From the NCBI RefSeq assembly GCF_017115105.1, contig NZ_JABXKH010000145.1, positions 1-60,638 of the forward strand: a stretch of 60,638 nucleotides of DNA. Reading direction: 5' to 3'. Below, piece after piece: positions 43,535-52,140 of the stretch (the stretch's first letter is position 1; each line of letters opens with the position of its first letter). The notes beneath the pieces were generated by a model. It was not told where the DNA came from. It did not search any database and was given only the letters and a program-made list of their open reading frames with translations. The DNA is from Nostoc sp. NMS2. Lineage in GTDB: Bacteria > Cyanobacteriota > Cyanobacteriia > Cyanobacteriales > Nostocaceae. A program made the translations under genes and the position numbers.

Positions 43535-45481
43535 ATGAGTAAATCCATTGTTTCAACAAAACGGCTCGGCAGCCAGTTAATCCTCTGGTTGCTTGAAGAA
43601 GACCGACGAGAGAAGGAAGGGCCTTATCAAAAGGAAGAAGCACATCGTCAGCATCCTTGGTGGCAGGTAATGTGCTTAACTGGTGTAGATTATTTCTCCA
43701 CCCTTGGCTATCAACCTGGGATTGCAGCACTGGCTGCTGGCGCTCTCTCTCCTATCGCTACCCTGATTCTAGTTTTGCTGACGCTCTTTGGAGCATTGCC
43801 AATCTATCGGCGGATTGCTGCCGAAAGCCCTCATGGTGAAGGGTCGATCGCAATGTTAGAGCGTTTGCTCCCTTGGTGGCAAGGTAAATTACTTGTGCTG
43901 TGTTTACTTGGCTTTGTGGCAACCGACTTTATTATTACCATTACGCTGTCGGCTGCTGATGCTACAGCCCATATCATCGAAAATCCGCTTACCCCAGATT
44001 GGTTTCACGGTCAGACGATCGCAATCACTCTAATATTAGTTGCATTACTAGGCGGAGTTTTCTTAAGAGGTTTCCGAGAAGCAATTGGGATTGCAGTAGT
44101 CTTGGTAGCAGCTTATCTGCTGTTAAATTTCATTGTCGTTAGCGTCGGTCTGTACCAGATTTTAACTCACCCAGGAGCGATCGCTGACTGGCATACTGCA
44201 CTTTTTGCCCGTCATTCCAATCCTTTTATCTTACTCGGTATAGCTCTTTTGATATTTCCCAAGCTAGCACTGGGATTATCAGGCTTTGAGACTGGCGTAA
44301 CCGTTATGCCCCTTGTCCAAGGTAGCAGCAGTGACACTCCCGAATATTCCCGAGGGCGAATTCGGAATACACGCAAGCTGCTCACCAGTGCTGCTCTGAT
44401 TATGAGCTTCTTTTTGCTCACCACTAGCTTTATAACCACTTTACTGATTCCAGTCGCAGAATTTGCATCCGGGGGCAAAGCTAACGGACGGGCCCTTGCT
44501 TATTTAGCACATCTGCATCTAGGCAATGGCTTTGGCACAATTTACGATCTAAGTACCATTTCTATTTTGTGGTTTGCAGGTGCATCTGCAATGGCAGGGC
44601 TGCTGAATATTGTGCCTCGCTACCTACCACGTTATGGCATGGCCCCCAATTGGGCACGAGTAACGCGACCTTTGGTGTTAGTCTACACAGCGATCGCATT
44701 TGTTGTCACAATTATCTTCAGGGCAAACGTGGAAGCCCAAGGTGGGGCTTATGCAACTGGTGTGCTTGTATTAATTACCTCAGCAGCCTTTGCCGTCACC
44801 TTATCAGCCCACCGTCACCGAGAGAAGCGGGCAAGACTGGTTTTTGCCATTATTACACTGTTATTTTTATATACCACTGTTGTTAACATCATCGAAAGAC
44901 CAGAAGGGATTAGGATTGCTGGGTTTTTCATCGGTGCGATCATTTTTACTTCCCTGGTTTCTCGTGTTTGGCGTTCAACGGAACTACGAGCAGAGCGAAT
45001 CGAAGTTGACGAACTTGCTGGTCAATTCCTTGCTGAAGAGAGCCAAGGAGCAATCCGACTGATTGCAAATCGGTTGAATAAGGGTGATGTCTTAGAGTAT
45101 TTTATGAAAGAAAAAGAGGTACGCGAGGATAACCATATTCCACACAACGATCCAATTCTTTTTCTAGAGATTAAGGTATCCGATGCTTCCGAGTTTGCAG
45201 ATGTGATCAAAGTAAGAGGGGTGCAAGTTGGTGATTATCGCATCTTGCGGGCTGAGAGTGCAGCAGTCCCGAATGCGATCGCAGCTTTACTGCTGTATAT
45301 TCGTGACCATACAGGTAAGATTCCCCATGCTTACTTCGGCTGGGTTGAGGGCAACCCAATACAATACTTACTGCGTTTTATCTTGTTTGGAGAGGGTGAT
45401 ATTGCTGTAGTCACCCGTGAAGTACTCCGGCGGGCTGAAAAGAATCCCCAGAAGCGACCTGGCGTTCATGTCGGAGGTTGA
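43535..45481 (+). CDS. APC-superfamily permease with cytosolic C-terminal domain (648 aa)
   Basis: Twelve or so hydrophobic segments span residues about 45-480. The unwound first helix region reads CLTGVDYFSTLGYQPGIA, followed by SPIATLILVLLTLFGALPIYRRIAAESPHGEGS, the pattern of APC-type amino acid/cation transporters. A soluble domain of ~150 residues follows (about 495-648, starting ELRAERIEVDELAGQF). The substrate cannot be told from the sequence, and amino acid or potassium-type substrates are both possible. ATG at 43535 is preferred over TTG one codon before. The upstream region is full of repeats and the gene is monocistronic. Confidence 0.85.
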   Translation: MSKSIVSTKRLGSQLILWLLEEDRREKEGPYQKEEAHRQHPWWQVMCLTGVDYFSTLGYQPGIAALAAGALSPIATLILVLLTLFGALPIYRRIAAESPHGEGSIAMLERLLPWWQGKLLVLCLLGFVATDFIITITLSAADATAHIIENPLTPDWFHGQTIAITLILVALLGGVFLRGFREAIGIAVVLVAAYLLLNFIVVSVGLYQILTHPGAIADWHTALFARHSNPFILLGIALLIFPKLALGLSGFETGVTVMPLVQGSSSDTPEYSRGRIRNTRKLLTSAALIMSFFLLTTSFITTLLIPVAEFASGGKANGRALAYLAHLHLGNGFGTIYDLSTISILWFAGASAMAGLLNIVPRYLPRYGMAPNWARVTRPLVLVYTAIAFVVTIIFRANVEAQGGAYATGVLVLITSAAFAVTLSAHRHREKRARLVFAIITLLFLYTTVVNIIERPEGIRIAGFFIGAIIFTSLVSRVWRSTELRAERIEVDELAGQFLAEESQGAIRLIANRLNKGDVLEYFMKEKEVREDNHIPHNDPILFLEIKVSDASEFADVIKVRGVQVGDYRILRAESAAVPNAIAALLLYIRDHTGKIPHAYFGWVEGNPIQYLLRFILFGEGDIAVVTREVLRRAEKNPQKRPGVHVGG

Positions 45482-45490
45482 GTAAGCATT

Positions 45491-45760
45491 ATGACATATA
45501 TCACCGCAAAAACCCTTACATTGGTAGATTTTCTCTCTCAATACCGAGATAATCCCCGCTATGAATTGGCTGATGGAGAACTAATTGACAAGAGTATGAG
45601 TATTTGGGATGCAACGCCGAATAGCCCATCGTAGACATCGCCTCTATGAAAGTTATTAATATGCAATTTTGGCAGCGATAAGCCGTAATTTCACTGGGGC
45701 GATCGCTTAAACTTAGTGGTTGAAGTCGTTAGTGCGATCGCAGAAATTAGCAGTACACGA
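45491..45760 (+). pseudogene. Decayed Uma2-family gene
   Basis: ATG at 45491 opens MTYITAKTLTLVDFLSQY and RDNPRYELADGELID, the classic Uma2 N-terminus. The frame then breaks at a dispersed repeat (GTAGACATCGCC, 45630-45645) and a stop. Further on, NLVVEVVS (about 45711-45735) is the conserved core strand of Uma2 in another context. Everything between is lost. A direct duplication of TAGCTAGACTTAAGCTAATAG follows at about 45780-45832. Confidence 0.75.
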
Positions 45761-45857
45761 TATCTAAATGCTTTATCTATAGCTAGACTTAAGCTAATAG
45801 AAGGATTTGTAGCTAGACTTAAGCTAATAGATTAAGTTAGAAAAACAACAGGGCTAG

Positions 45858-46217
45858 ATGATACAAATCACTGTTGAGGTATCTGAGGAGCTAGGACAGC
45901 AATTACAGCAGTTCCAAGACCGCTTACAAGAGATAGTAGAACGCGGTCTCCAAGAATTGTTAAGCGAACAGTCTGGCAATTTTCTTGATGAGAAGGAGAT
46001 TATTGGGTTGTTAGCAAGTCAGCCTACACCAGAACAAATTTTGGAAATTCGACCATCACCGGAATTCCAGACTCGTGTCAGTGATTTGCTAGCACAGAGT
46101 AAAGTAGGAACACTTTCAGCGAAAGGTGAAGCTGAACTAGAACGCTATCTGACGATAGAACATCTTGTCCGTATGGCAAAAGCTCATGCATTCGAGCAAT
46201 TACGCCAAAACCCATGA
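45858..46217 (+). CDS. Small partner protein upstream of an HNH nuclease (119 aa)
   Basis: An alpha-helical protein starting MIQITVEVSEELGQQLQQFQ, an N-terminal strand-helix typical of ribbon-helix-helix or antitoxin-like proteins, followed by helices with many Glu and Leu. Its stop overlaps the ATG of the HNH gene by four bases (ATGA), so the two are translated together. By analogy with toxin-antitoxin operons it could neutralise or guide the nuclease, but no family match is claimed. Confidence 0.75.
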   Translation: MIQITVEVSEELGQQLQQFQDRLQEIVERGLQELLSEQSGNFLDEKEIIGLLASQPTPEQILEIRPSPEFQTRVSDLLAQSKVGTLSAKGEAELERYLTIEHLVRMAKAHAFEQLRQNP

Positions 46218-46621
46218 CTTATGTGTCAGCCCACTTGCGGAAACTCATAATTGAACGAGCCAACCAAAGGTGTGAGTACTGCTTATTTCCTGGAAGTGCT
46301 GCACTATTTAGCTTTGAGATGGAACATATTATTGCCGAAAAACATCGCGGCACTACTGAAGCAGAGAATCTAGCTCTTGCCTGCCCATACTGTAATCGTG
46401 CAAAGGGTACTGATTTGGGGTCAATCGATCCTGAAACAGGAAAACTAACACCCTTTTTCAATCCAAGGACTCAAAAATGGAGTGATCACTTTCAGATGAA
46501 TGGAGCAGAGATCGCACCATTGACAGCAGAAGGGCGAGTAACTGTTGTAATTCTCCAATTTAATCAATCAGAGCGGTTAGAAGAACGCAAGAGGTTGATT
46601 TCAGCAGGTCAGTATTCTTAG
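46214..46621 (+). CDS. HNH endonuclease (135 aa)
   Basis: A stand-alone HNH nuclease of the zinc-finger type. The zinc ligands are C20-x2-C23 (CEYC) and C57-x2-C60 (CPYC). The catalytic HNH core runs from MEHIIAEKHRG (H38, H44) to N61 in CNRAKG. The length is normal for phage-like and defence-associated single-domain HNH proteins. It is coupled to the small gene upstream. The target (DNA or structured nucleic acid) and any defence role are unknown. Confidence 0.88.
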   Translation: MTYVSAHLRKLIIERANQRCEYCLFPGSAALFSFEMEHIIAEKHRGTTEAENLALACPYCNRAKGTDLGSIDPETGKLTPFFNPRTQKWSDHFQMNGAEIAPLTAEGRVTVVILQFNQSERLEERKRLISAGQYS

Positions 46622-46811
46622 GCTCACTGTTCATCCTCACGCCACTAAGCTATTTACTTGACTTGCGTAGACGCTGCATCGGCGAGTCAAAAGGCATCGT
46701 AATCTAGCAGATTTATGAATGTAGCAATCGCTTAAACTGTCAGTGGAAGTAGTCTCTCTATAATCTAGCCATGTTCTTGTCTACAATTTTTTGTACATTC
46801 CTTTTGACTAA

Positions 46812-47072
46812 CTTGAGTACAACTTTGGACATGGGAAACAACATTTGGCTTCATTTTTACTGACTTTAAACCTGCTGGCTTTCTTATTTCACACGGTCTT
46901 ACATCTAGTTGACCTATCTTACCAACAGATTCGCTCTCTTTTGGGCACTCGCAAACGTTTCTTCAATGATTTGCGAACCTTAACTACCTACTTTATTTTT
47001 GACTCGTGGCGGCATTTGATTTCTTTTATGTTAGATGAATTTGACCCCATCCGTCCAGCCAATTCCTCTTAG
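46812..47072 (+). pseudogene. Transposase C-terminal remnant
   Basis: The frame reads LEYNFGHGKQHLASFLLTLNLL, broken here for length: it continues AFLFHTVLHLVDLS, then FFNDLRTLTTYFIFDSWRHL, and ends shortly after LDEFD. This is the C-terminal segment of a cyanobacterial transposase family (NFGHGK followed by LLAFLFHT is characteristic). An in-frame stop precedes it at 46809-46811, and the catalytic part is absent. Confidence 0.65.
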
Positions 47073-47100
47073 AGAGCCAAATTTAGAATTGCTGTAAAGA

Positions 47101-47136
47101 AAAACCACCAGTTTTACACCAGTGGTTTTGATTTTT
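47101..47136. terminator. Bidirectional terminator
   Basis: Arms AAAACCAC (47101-47108) and GTGGTTTT (47122-47129) with T-rich tracts on both sides (gattttttac on plus, TTTTTCTTT on minus). It separates the transposase remnant from the minus-strand cassette at 47146-48813. Confidence 0.75.
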
Positions 47137-47145
47137 TACTATTCT

Positions 47146-47541
47146 CTAAAGTTTTAAACTTAATTCAACACGCCCTTTTTCTTTTAGTTCGTCTAAAACG
47201 TCAGAGGTAATATTTATTACTCGTTTTACTTCAGCATCAACTGTGATCAAAAAAGTCTTATCACCTCTCTTAGTGTAAGTCTTAATTTCCATAAGGCTAC
47301 GCTCATTATCTAAGATAAGATGGCTGCTAAGAACTATATCACCTCTGGCTTTCATATCTCCTTGTATCCGTCTCACATCTTCTTCAATTAGCTCAAAATT
47401 CAACACTTCTTCTTGAACACATACTAAATCAGAAGTTTCTTTCAATCCCTCCTCTACTGCGTCTGCGAGTTTCTTAGGGATGCTCGTGACATTGTTGAAT
47501 AGTTTACCAAACTTATCTTGAAGGCTTTCTTGTTTATCCAT
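47146..47541 (-). CDS. Unknown soluble protein, third gene of the AAA+ cassette (131 aa)
   Basis: I recognise no family. The N-terminus (MDKQESLQDKFGKLFNNVTSIPKKLADAVEEGL, given here as its first helix pair, residues 1-33) is amphipathic and could lie on a membrane. The rest is alternating beta/alpha (about 45-125), rich in charged residues. It starts two bases after the stop of the upstream membrane gene, so the three genes form one operon. It ends before a bidirectional terminator. Confidence 0.75.
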   Translation of the reverse strand: MDKQESLQDKFGKLFNNVTSIPKKLADAVEEGLKETSDLVCVQEEVLNFELIEEDVRRIQGDMKARGDIVLSSHLILDNERSLMEIKTYTKRGDKTFLITVDAEVKRVINITSDVLDELKEKGRVELSLKL

Positions 47542-47543
47542 TG

Positions 47544-47894
47544 TTAATTATGTGTATATTGATAAACTGGTACATTAGGATTTGCCGATAGTTCAGACAT
47601 AGCGTTTTCAGGAACATCATAGGGAGATATTTCTTCATCTTGATATCTCTTAAAATATTTACCTGTCGCAAAATTCCTGACAATGACTTCTATTTTTTTG
47701 TAAACACGAGTTCCCTTTTTTACAAGAAACACTGTAGCATTTGAAGCAACTTCAATCGCTCTGTTTAAACCATCAATTATGTAGCCTAGTATTCGAGTAG
47801 CCCATACCTTGATTTCATCCCAGAAATAACCAACAGCATATCCAGCAACAAAGCTTCCTATAATTATTGCCCAAGAAATTGGATCAATTGGCAT
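47544..47894 (-). CDS. Small membrane-anchored protein, second gene of the AAA+ cassette (116 aa)
   Basis: The protein starts MPIDPISWAIIIGSFVAGYAVGYFW, written here only to its hydrophobic core (IIIGSFVAGYAVGYF, residues 10-24): one helix with small-xxx-small glycine/alanine spacing, apt for helix packing or oligomerisation. A second moderately hydrophobic segment lies at 30-65, and a basic/acidic tail follows. ATG at 47894 overlaps the end of the AAA+ gene by 11 bases. The frame extends to 47930, but that start would lie deep inside the AAA+ gene. No family is recognised. Confidence 0.7.
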   Translation of the reverse strand: MPIDPISWAIIIGSFVAGYAVGYFWDEIKVWATRILGYIIDGLNRAIEVASNATVFLVKKGTRVYKKIEVIVRNFATGKYFKRYQDEEISPYDVPENAMSELSANPNVPVYQYTHN

Positions 47895-48813
47895 AAAATT
47901 CTTTCTCCATAATGTTTTTATCAGATCCATTCACAGTAGTTTCAGTTATCACAGTAGTTTCGGCTAACACTGTTTTTTTACTATGCCTTAGTTTGACTTC
48001 TGTATACTTTTGAATTTCTTCTTTTACTAAAGCCTCATTAATGCTTTTTACCTTTCCAGTTAACAATTGTAAACCTAATTTAATAGTGATATTTTTGATA
48101 TCACCACCACAAAGCCCATTACTAATATTAGCTAAATGCTCATAACTTACTTCTTTGGGTACATTTTCAGATAAGTGAAACCTCCATAGATGTTCTCTCA
48201 TTACTAAATCTGGAGCTAAAAACTCTATATTGAAAAGAATTCTTCTCAAAAAAGCCTCATCATAGTTATCAAAAAGATTTGTGGCAAACACAATAATCCC
48301 GTTGAATTTATCTAAGAGAGTGAGCAAAGTACTTTTTGCTGAATTCACACCATGATCGGCTGCTTGTGATAGATTGGAGATTCTTCTACTGAGGACAGCA
48401 TCAGCTTCATCAAAGAATAGTAAGCTTTTTGTTTCTTCTGCCGTTTTGAAAACTGATGCTAAGTTATCAGATGTTCCTCCTACGAAAGAAGATTCAAGCT
48501 CACCATAGTTAGCTTTAATAATTGACATTCCAAATTTATAAGCAATTGCCTCAGCCGTTATGCTTTTACCTGTACCTGGTACGCCAAAAAAGTTAACGCT
48601 CAAAGCACTTCCTGTTTTCAGAAAGCGATTAAATTGCCAATGATTCAAAAGTTTCTCTCTGTTTTGTGTGTAAGCAACCATCTGGTCAATTTGGTCAAGT
48701 GTGCTTTTAGATAGTGCTATTTCTTCAAGAGTCCACTTAGGTTGCTCTACTAAAATCTGTGCTTTTTCTTGCTTGTTTGATCTGTCTCTATCTTTGACGA
48801 TTGTGTAATCCAT
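47884..48813 (-). CDS. AAA+ ATPase, first gene of a three-gene cassette (309 aa)
   Basis: A classical AAA (FtsH/Cdc48-like) module. Walker A is G77VPGTGKS84, Walker B is LLFFDEAD (131-138), sensor 1 is N179 in FATNLF, and the arginine fingers are R190-R191 in FLRRI. An N-terminal segment of about 65 residues (EKAQILVEQPKWTLEEIAL) precedes the ATPase core. The C-terminus (about 275-309) is a Thr/Val-rich tail. There is no protease domain or membrane helix. It is followed by a small membrane protein and a soluble protein in tight linkage, which suggests an AAA motor acting on a membrane partner. I do not know this operon from described systems. Confidence 0.85.
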   Translation of the reverse strand: MDYTIVKDRDRSNKQEKAQILVEQPKWTLEEIALSKSTLDQIDQMVAYTQNREKLLNHWQFNRFLKTGSALSVNFFGVPGTGKSITAEAIAYKFGMSIIKANYGELESSFVGGTSDNLASVFKTAEETKSLLFFDEADAVLSRRISNLSQAADHGVNSAKSTLLTLLDKFNGIIVFATNLFDNYDEAFLRRILFNIEFLAPDLVMREHLWRFHLSENVPKEVSYEHLANISNGLCGGDIKNITIKLGLQLLTGKVKSINEALVKEEIQKYTEVKLRHSKKTVLAETTVITETTVNGSDKNIMEKEFYAN

Positions 48814-49258
48814 ATTAATACCTTATTACAGTCAACAAATTTGTCATTTACAAAGCAAAATCAAGCCTCTTGAACGCATCTTACCGACTAGGACTTACGC
48901 ATTGACAAAAATCTGATTATGTAATTCAGACTTATGTGCTGCCCTTCCTTCTTTAATTAAGTGCAAGCAAAATCAACTTATGCATGAGTGAGATAGAAAT
49001 GGGAAATTCTTGCTCCATCTAACTATTGCAGAACCGCACGGAAGTTGGCGCTAGAGTTTTATTCACACAAGAGTTGATTTGTAAAGTAGGGAATTGCAAT
49101 CGCCACTATCACCCAATTTAATTAGTGCGATCGCCCCCCATGCATCTGTACAAACCAAAACTAAGTGAATATACTAAGCCTAGAAAACTAGCTCAACTTT
49201 GTCACTAGCTGAATGTTGGGTTTTAAACCTATCAAAATGTGAGGTAAAGAAAATGCGA
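48814..49258. other. Intergenic region, no gene seen
   Basis: It contains TAGGACTTACGCAT (about 48892-48905), a motif common at the ends of repeated elements in this group, and two HIP1-related sites. It has no ORF or terminator of note. Confidence 0.4.
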
Positions 49259-49888
49259 CTACAGCCTGACAATCCCCCGATTCAGTGCGGTGACTAGGGC
49301 TTGAGTGCGATCGCTAACGTTCAATTTGCCGAAAATATTATTGGTATGAAATCTGACAGTACTCTCAGCGATATTGAGGACATTGCTAATCTGCTGGTTA
49401 TTCTTGCCCTTGGCGATCAGGCGCAGCACTTCTAATTCGCGATCGCTCAATTCCTCACTACCCATCCGCTCGGCTAGCTTGGCTGCTATAGTGGGCGGAA
49501 TATACCTTTGACCTTTATGAACAGTGCGAATCGCATCCAAGAGTTCGTTCGGTTCTGCGCCCTTGAGGAGATAGCCCTTTGCACCCGCCCGTAATCCCCG
49601 ATAGATGTCTTCATCGCCATCAAAGGTAGTCAACACAACGATTCGGGCGTGTTTAAACTTAGCACAGATGGCTGCGATCCCATCAGCACCTTCCATCTTA
49701 GGCATTCGCAAATCCATTAGTGCCACATCGGGTTGATGTTGGTGGAAAAGTTCTAACGCTTCTCGCCCGTCGCCAGCATGGCCAATTACAGTCATGTCTG
49801 GCTCACATTGAAGAAACATTGTTAAAGCTTGTCCCAAGATGGGATGATCGTCAGCAATCAGGATGCGAATAACATTGGATTGGCTCAT
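49259..49888 (-). CDS. NarL/FixJ-type response regulator (209 aa)
   Basis: The receiver domain (1-125) has D59 in LMDLRMPKMEG, the acidic pair DD in IADDHPI, and K108 in LLKGA. The LuxR-type HTH is at about 145-205 (ELSDRELEVLRLIAKGKNNQQI). It most probably pairs with the HisKA_3 kinase 360 bp upstream on the same strand (50250-51839). Target genes are unknown. The spacer of 361 bp between kinase and regulator is unusually long for such pairs and contains only a dispersed repeat (about 50075-50098). Confidence 0.92.
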   Translation of the reverse strand: MSQSNVIRILIADDHPILGQALTMFLQCEPDMTVIGHAGDGREALELFHQHQPDVALMDLRMPKMEGADGIAAICAKFKHARIVVLTTFDGDEDIYRGLRAGAKGYLLKGAEPNELLDAIRTVHKGQRYIPPTIAAKLAERMGSEELSDRELEVLRLIAKGKNNQQISNVLNIAESTVRFHTNNIFGKLNVSDRTQALVTALNRGIVRL

Positions 49889-50249
49889 GATCGTTTACTC
49901 TCGGTGTTGTGAGGCAGCATTTGTAGCTAAGTTAAATGATTGCGTTCGCGGAGTGTGTCCTAGACAAGCCGAAGCATCTAAAACTCAGACTTGGATTGAA
50001 TTTGCTGTCAAATGCAACTAAATAGGGCGTTGCTAATTAGTGAGATGAATTTTGATTTCGTCCATTCGCTGTCAGGCGTTCCCGCAGGGTAGGCGCAAAA
50101 GCTCAAAGAATCTAGGTTTACCCTTGGCTAAAAATCTTAATTCATCAGGCATTTATGCAACGCCCTAAATAGATATCCACAAAAAACGAGAATTTTACGC
50201 AAATTACACTAATTTTTATCTGGTTTAGCAAATAAATCCATCAGCTTGG

Positions 50250-51839
50250 CTATAAATCATTAATCTCCCCCTGCTTGCGTGCTATTTCTTCATGTTTCCT
50301 CCCATTGACCAATACAATAACTTCTGTTCCCTGTCCTAGCGAACTCTGAATTGTTAGTTTTGCCCCGATGCGTTCAGCCCGTTCGCTCATGACTAAAAGC
50401 CCAAAGCTGTTGATAACAGACACACTCCCCATATCAAACCCTTGTCCATCATCTTTAATCCGCAAGCTGCACTGGCTTTCTTGATACGCCAGTTCAATTT
50501 GGATTTCTCCAGCTTGGGCATACTTAAAGGCATTGGTTAATGCTTCTTGCCCAATGCGGAGTAGGTTATTTTCAACATCTGGAGATAAGGGGTATATCTC
50601 GCCTATTAATTGGCAGACAATATGTGTATTGGTAGGGGAAAACATCTGAGTGGTGAAGCGATTGAGAGCATTAAAAATGTCGCCGTCTTCTAATAATTGA
50701 GAGCGCAATGCTTTTATCGAACGGCGTGCTTCAGTTAGCCCAGAATCAGCTAAGTCTCGCCCTGCTTTGATTAATGTCTGTGCTACTTCTATATCTGTTG
50801 TCAGTTTTCGTGAGGCGGTGTCTAAGTGGACAATAACAACGGTGAAGGCTTGTGCTAAAGTATCGTGAATTTCTTGTGCCAAGCGGTTACGTTCTGCCAA
50901 TACGGTTGCTTCTTCAGCCTGCTTACGACTAGTGATATCCTGTATTGCAGCCATCCTGATGGTACGCCCACGATATGACATGACTCTGGCTCTGATCTCA
51001 GCCGGAAATGTGCTTCCATCCTTACGGAGACAAACGGTTTCATAAATTGCTTCATCTCCAGAGCGAATCTTCTGCATCACCTGTTCCCGGTATTCAGGAG
51101 CAATAAAATCTATGACACGCATACCAAGCAACTCAGAAAGTTCATAACCAAACATCTCAGCACAGGTTTGGTTAGTGTCTAAAAGTATGCCTTGTTCGGT
51201 AATAGCGATCGCTTCAAATGTTGCCTCTGCCAATAGCCGAAATCGCGTCTCACTTTCTAGAAGTGCTTGCTCTACCTGCTTGCGTTCAGCGATTTCTCGT
51301 TGTAGTTCCAGGGTACGTTCACTAACCTGTTGCTCTAAAATCGAATTATAATCAGCTAGGATCTTCTCTGCTTTTTTGCGTTCGGTAATATCAATACAAA
51401 CGGTGAGCGCATATATTACTTTCCCCGATTCATCAAAAATTGGGGTGCTTAAAACTTCTACAGGGATAGTTTTATTCGGGTGGCGGAACTCAAGATTATC
51501 AACATGGACAGTTTTACCAGCTAAAGAATATACAATTGGCAGTTCATCAGCAGGGCATAACTGGTCAGTTCCAGCTAAATAAATTTGATAATATTCTGCT
51601 ACTTTTTCGTATTCGATAGATGGTAATAACTCTACGTTGACTAACTGTTGTGAAGCTCGATTAGTATAGTAGAGTAGCCTACTACTATCATCTATTGAAA
51701 CACTCACAGGTATAGCGTCAAGAAATTGTTTCAGGCGGGTTTCACTTTGCAATAAAGCTTTGTTTAAATCCTGCATTTCCGAAAATTTTTCTTGGAGTTG
51801 ATCCGCCATGCTATTAATAGTCAGCACTTTTCTTGGCAT
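50250..51839 (-). CDS. PAS-PAS-HisKA_3 sensor histidine kinase, N-terminally truncated (529 aa)
   Basis: A NarX/DesK-type kinase. PAS 1 is at about 30-160, then a short coiled coil, PAS 2 at about 190-310, HisKA_3 with H325 in AQEIHDTLAQAF, and an HATPase ending near 520 (DDGQGFD; GLLVMSERAE). The extreme N-terminus, VLTINSMADQLQEKFSEMQ, looks like the end of a HAMP domain, yet no membrane helix or periplasmic sensor precedes it. The gene therefore appears to have lost its 5' part and now encodes a soluble kinase. The upstream 300 bp are AT-rich with no ORF. Confidence 0.88.
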   Translation of the reverse strand: MPRKVLTINSMADQLQEKFSEMQDLNKALLQSETRLKQFLDAIPVSVSIDDSSRLLYYTNRASQQLVNVELLPSIEYEKVAEYYQIYLAGTDQLCPADELPIVYSLAGKTVHVDNLEFRHPNKTIPVEVLSTPIFDESGKVIYALTVCIDITERKKAEKILADYNSILEQQVSERTLELQREIAERKQVEQALLESETRFRLLAEATFEAIAITEQGILLDTNQTCAEMFGYELSELLGMRVIDFIAPEYREQVMQKIRSGDEAIYETVCLRKDGSTFPAEIRARVMSYRGRTIRMAAIQDITSRKQAEEATVLAERNRLAQEIHDTLAQAFTVVIVHLDTASRKLTTDIEVAQTLIKAGRDLADSGLTEARRSIKALRSQLLEDGDIFNALNRFTTQMFSPTNTHIVCQLIGEIYPLSPDVENNLLRIGQEALTNAFKYAQAGEIQIELAYQESQCSLRIKDDGQGFDMGSVSVINSFGLLVMSERAERIGAKLTIQSSLGQGTEVIVLVNGRKHEEIARKQGEINDL

Positions 51840-52140
51840 AACATATATGAATTTTATGTACTAGTAAAAATCATTTTTGCATAATCTAGTTCTAAAAAAT
51901 GCATATAAAAAGATTAACCCTAAAACATCTCTCTTAAGATAGATGCTTATTTTATATTTTAATAAATAGAAATTATATAACTACAAGAGAATCAAAACAA
52001 TTTCCGCAATCATCTACAACCAAAAGCTATAATTTTTTCAAAAAATTATAGCTTTCCGTATCTCCTCAGATTTCCTGTGGATTTTCCAACTAGCGTTAAA
52101 GGATTGTTAACAAATTAATCTTCTTAAGATGGGTTATTTC
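51840..52140. other. AT-rich intergenic region
   Basis: No gene or repeat. It has a short hairpin AAAGCTATAATTTTTTCAAA..AAATTATAGCTTT around 52022-52054 (arms AGCTATAATTTTT / AAAAATTATAGCT), which may terminate transcription of the SDR gene that ends at 52141. Confidence 0.55.
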
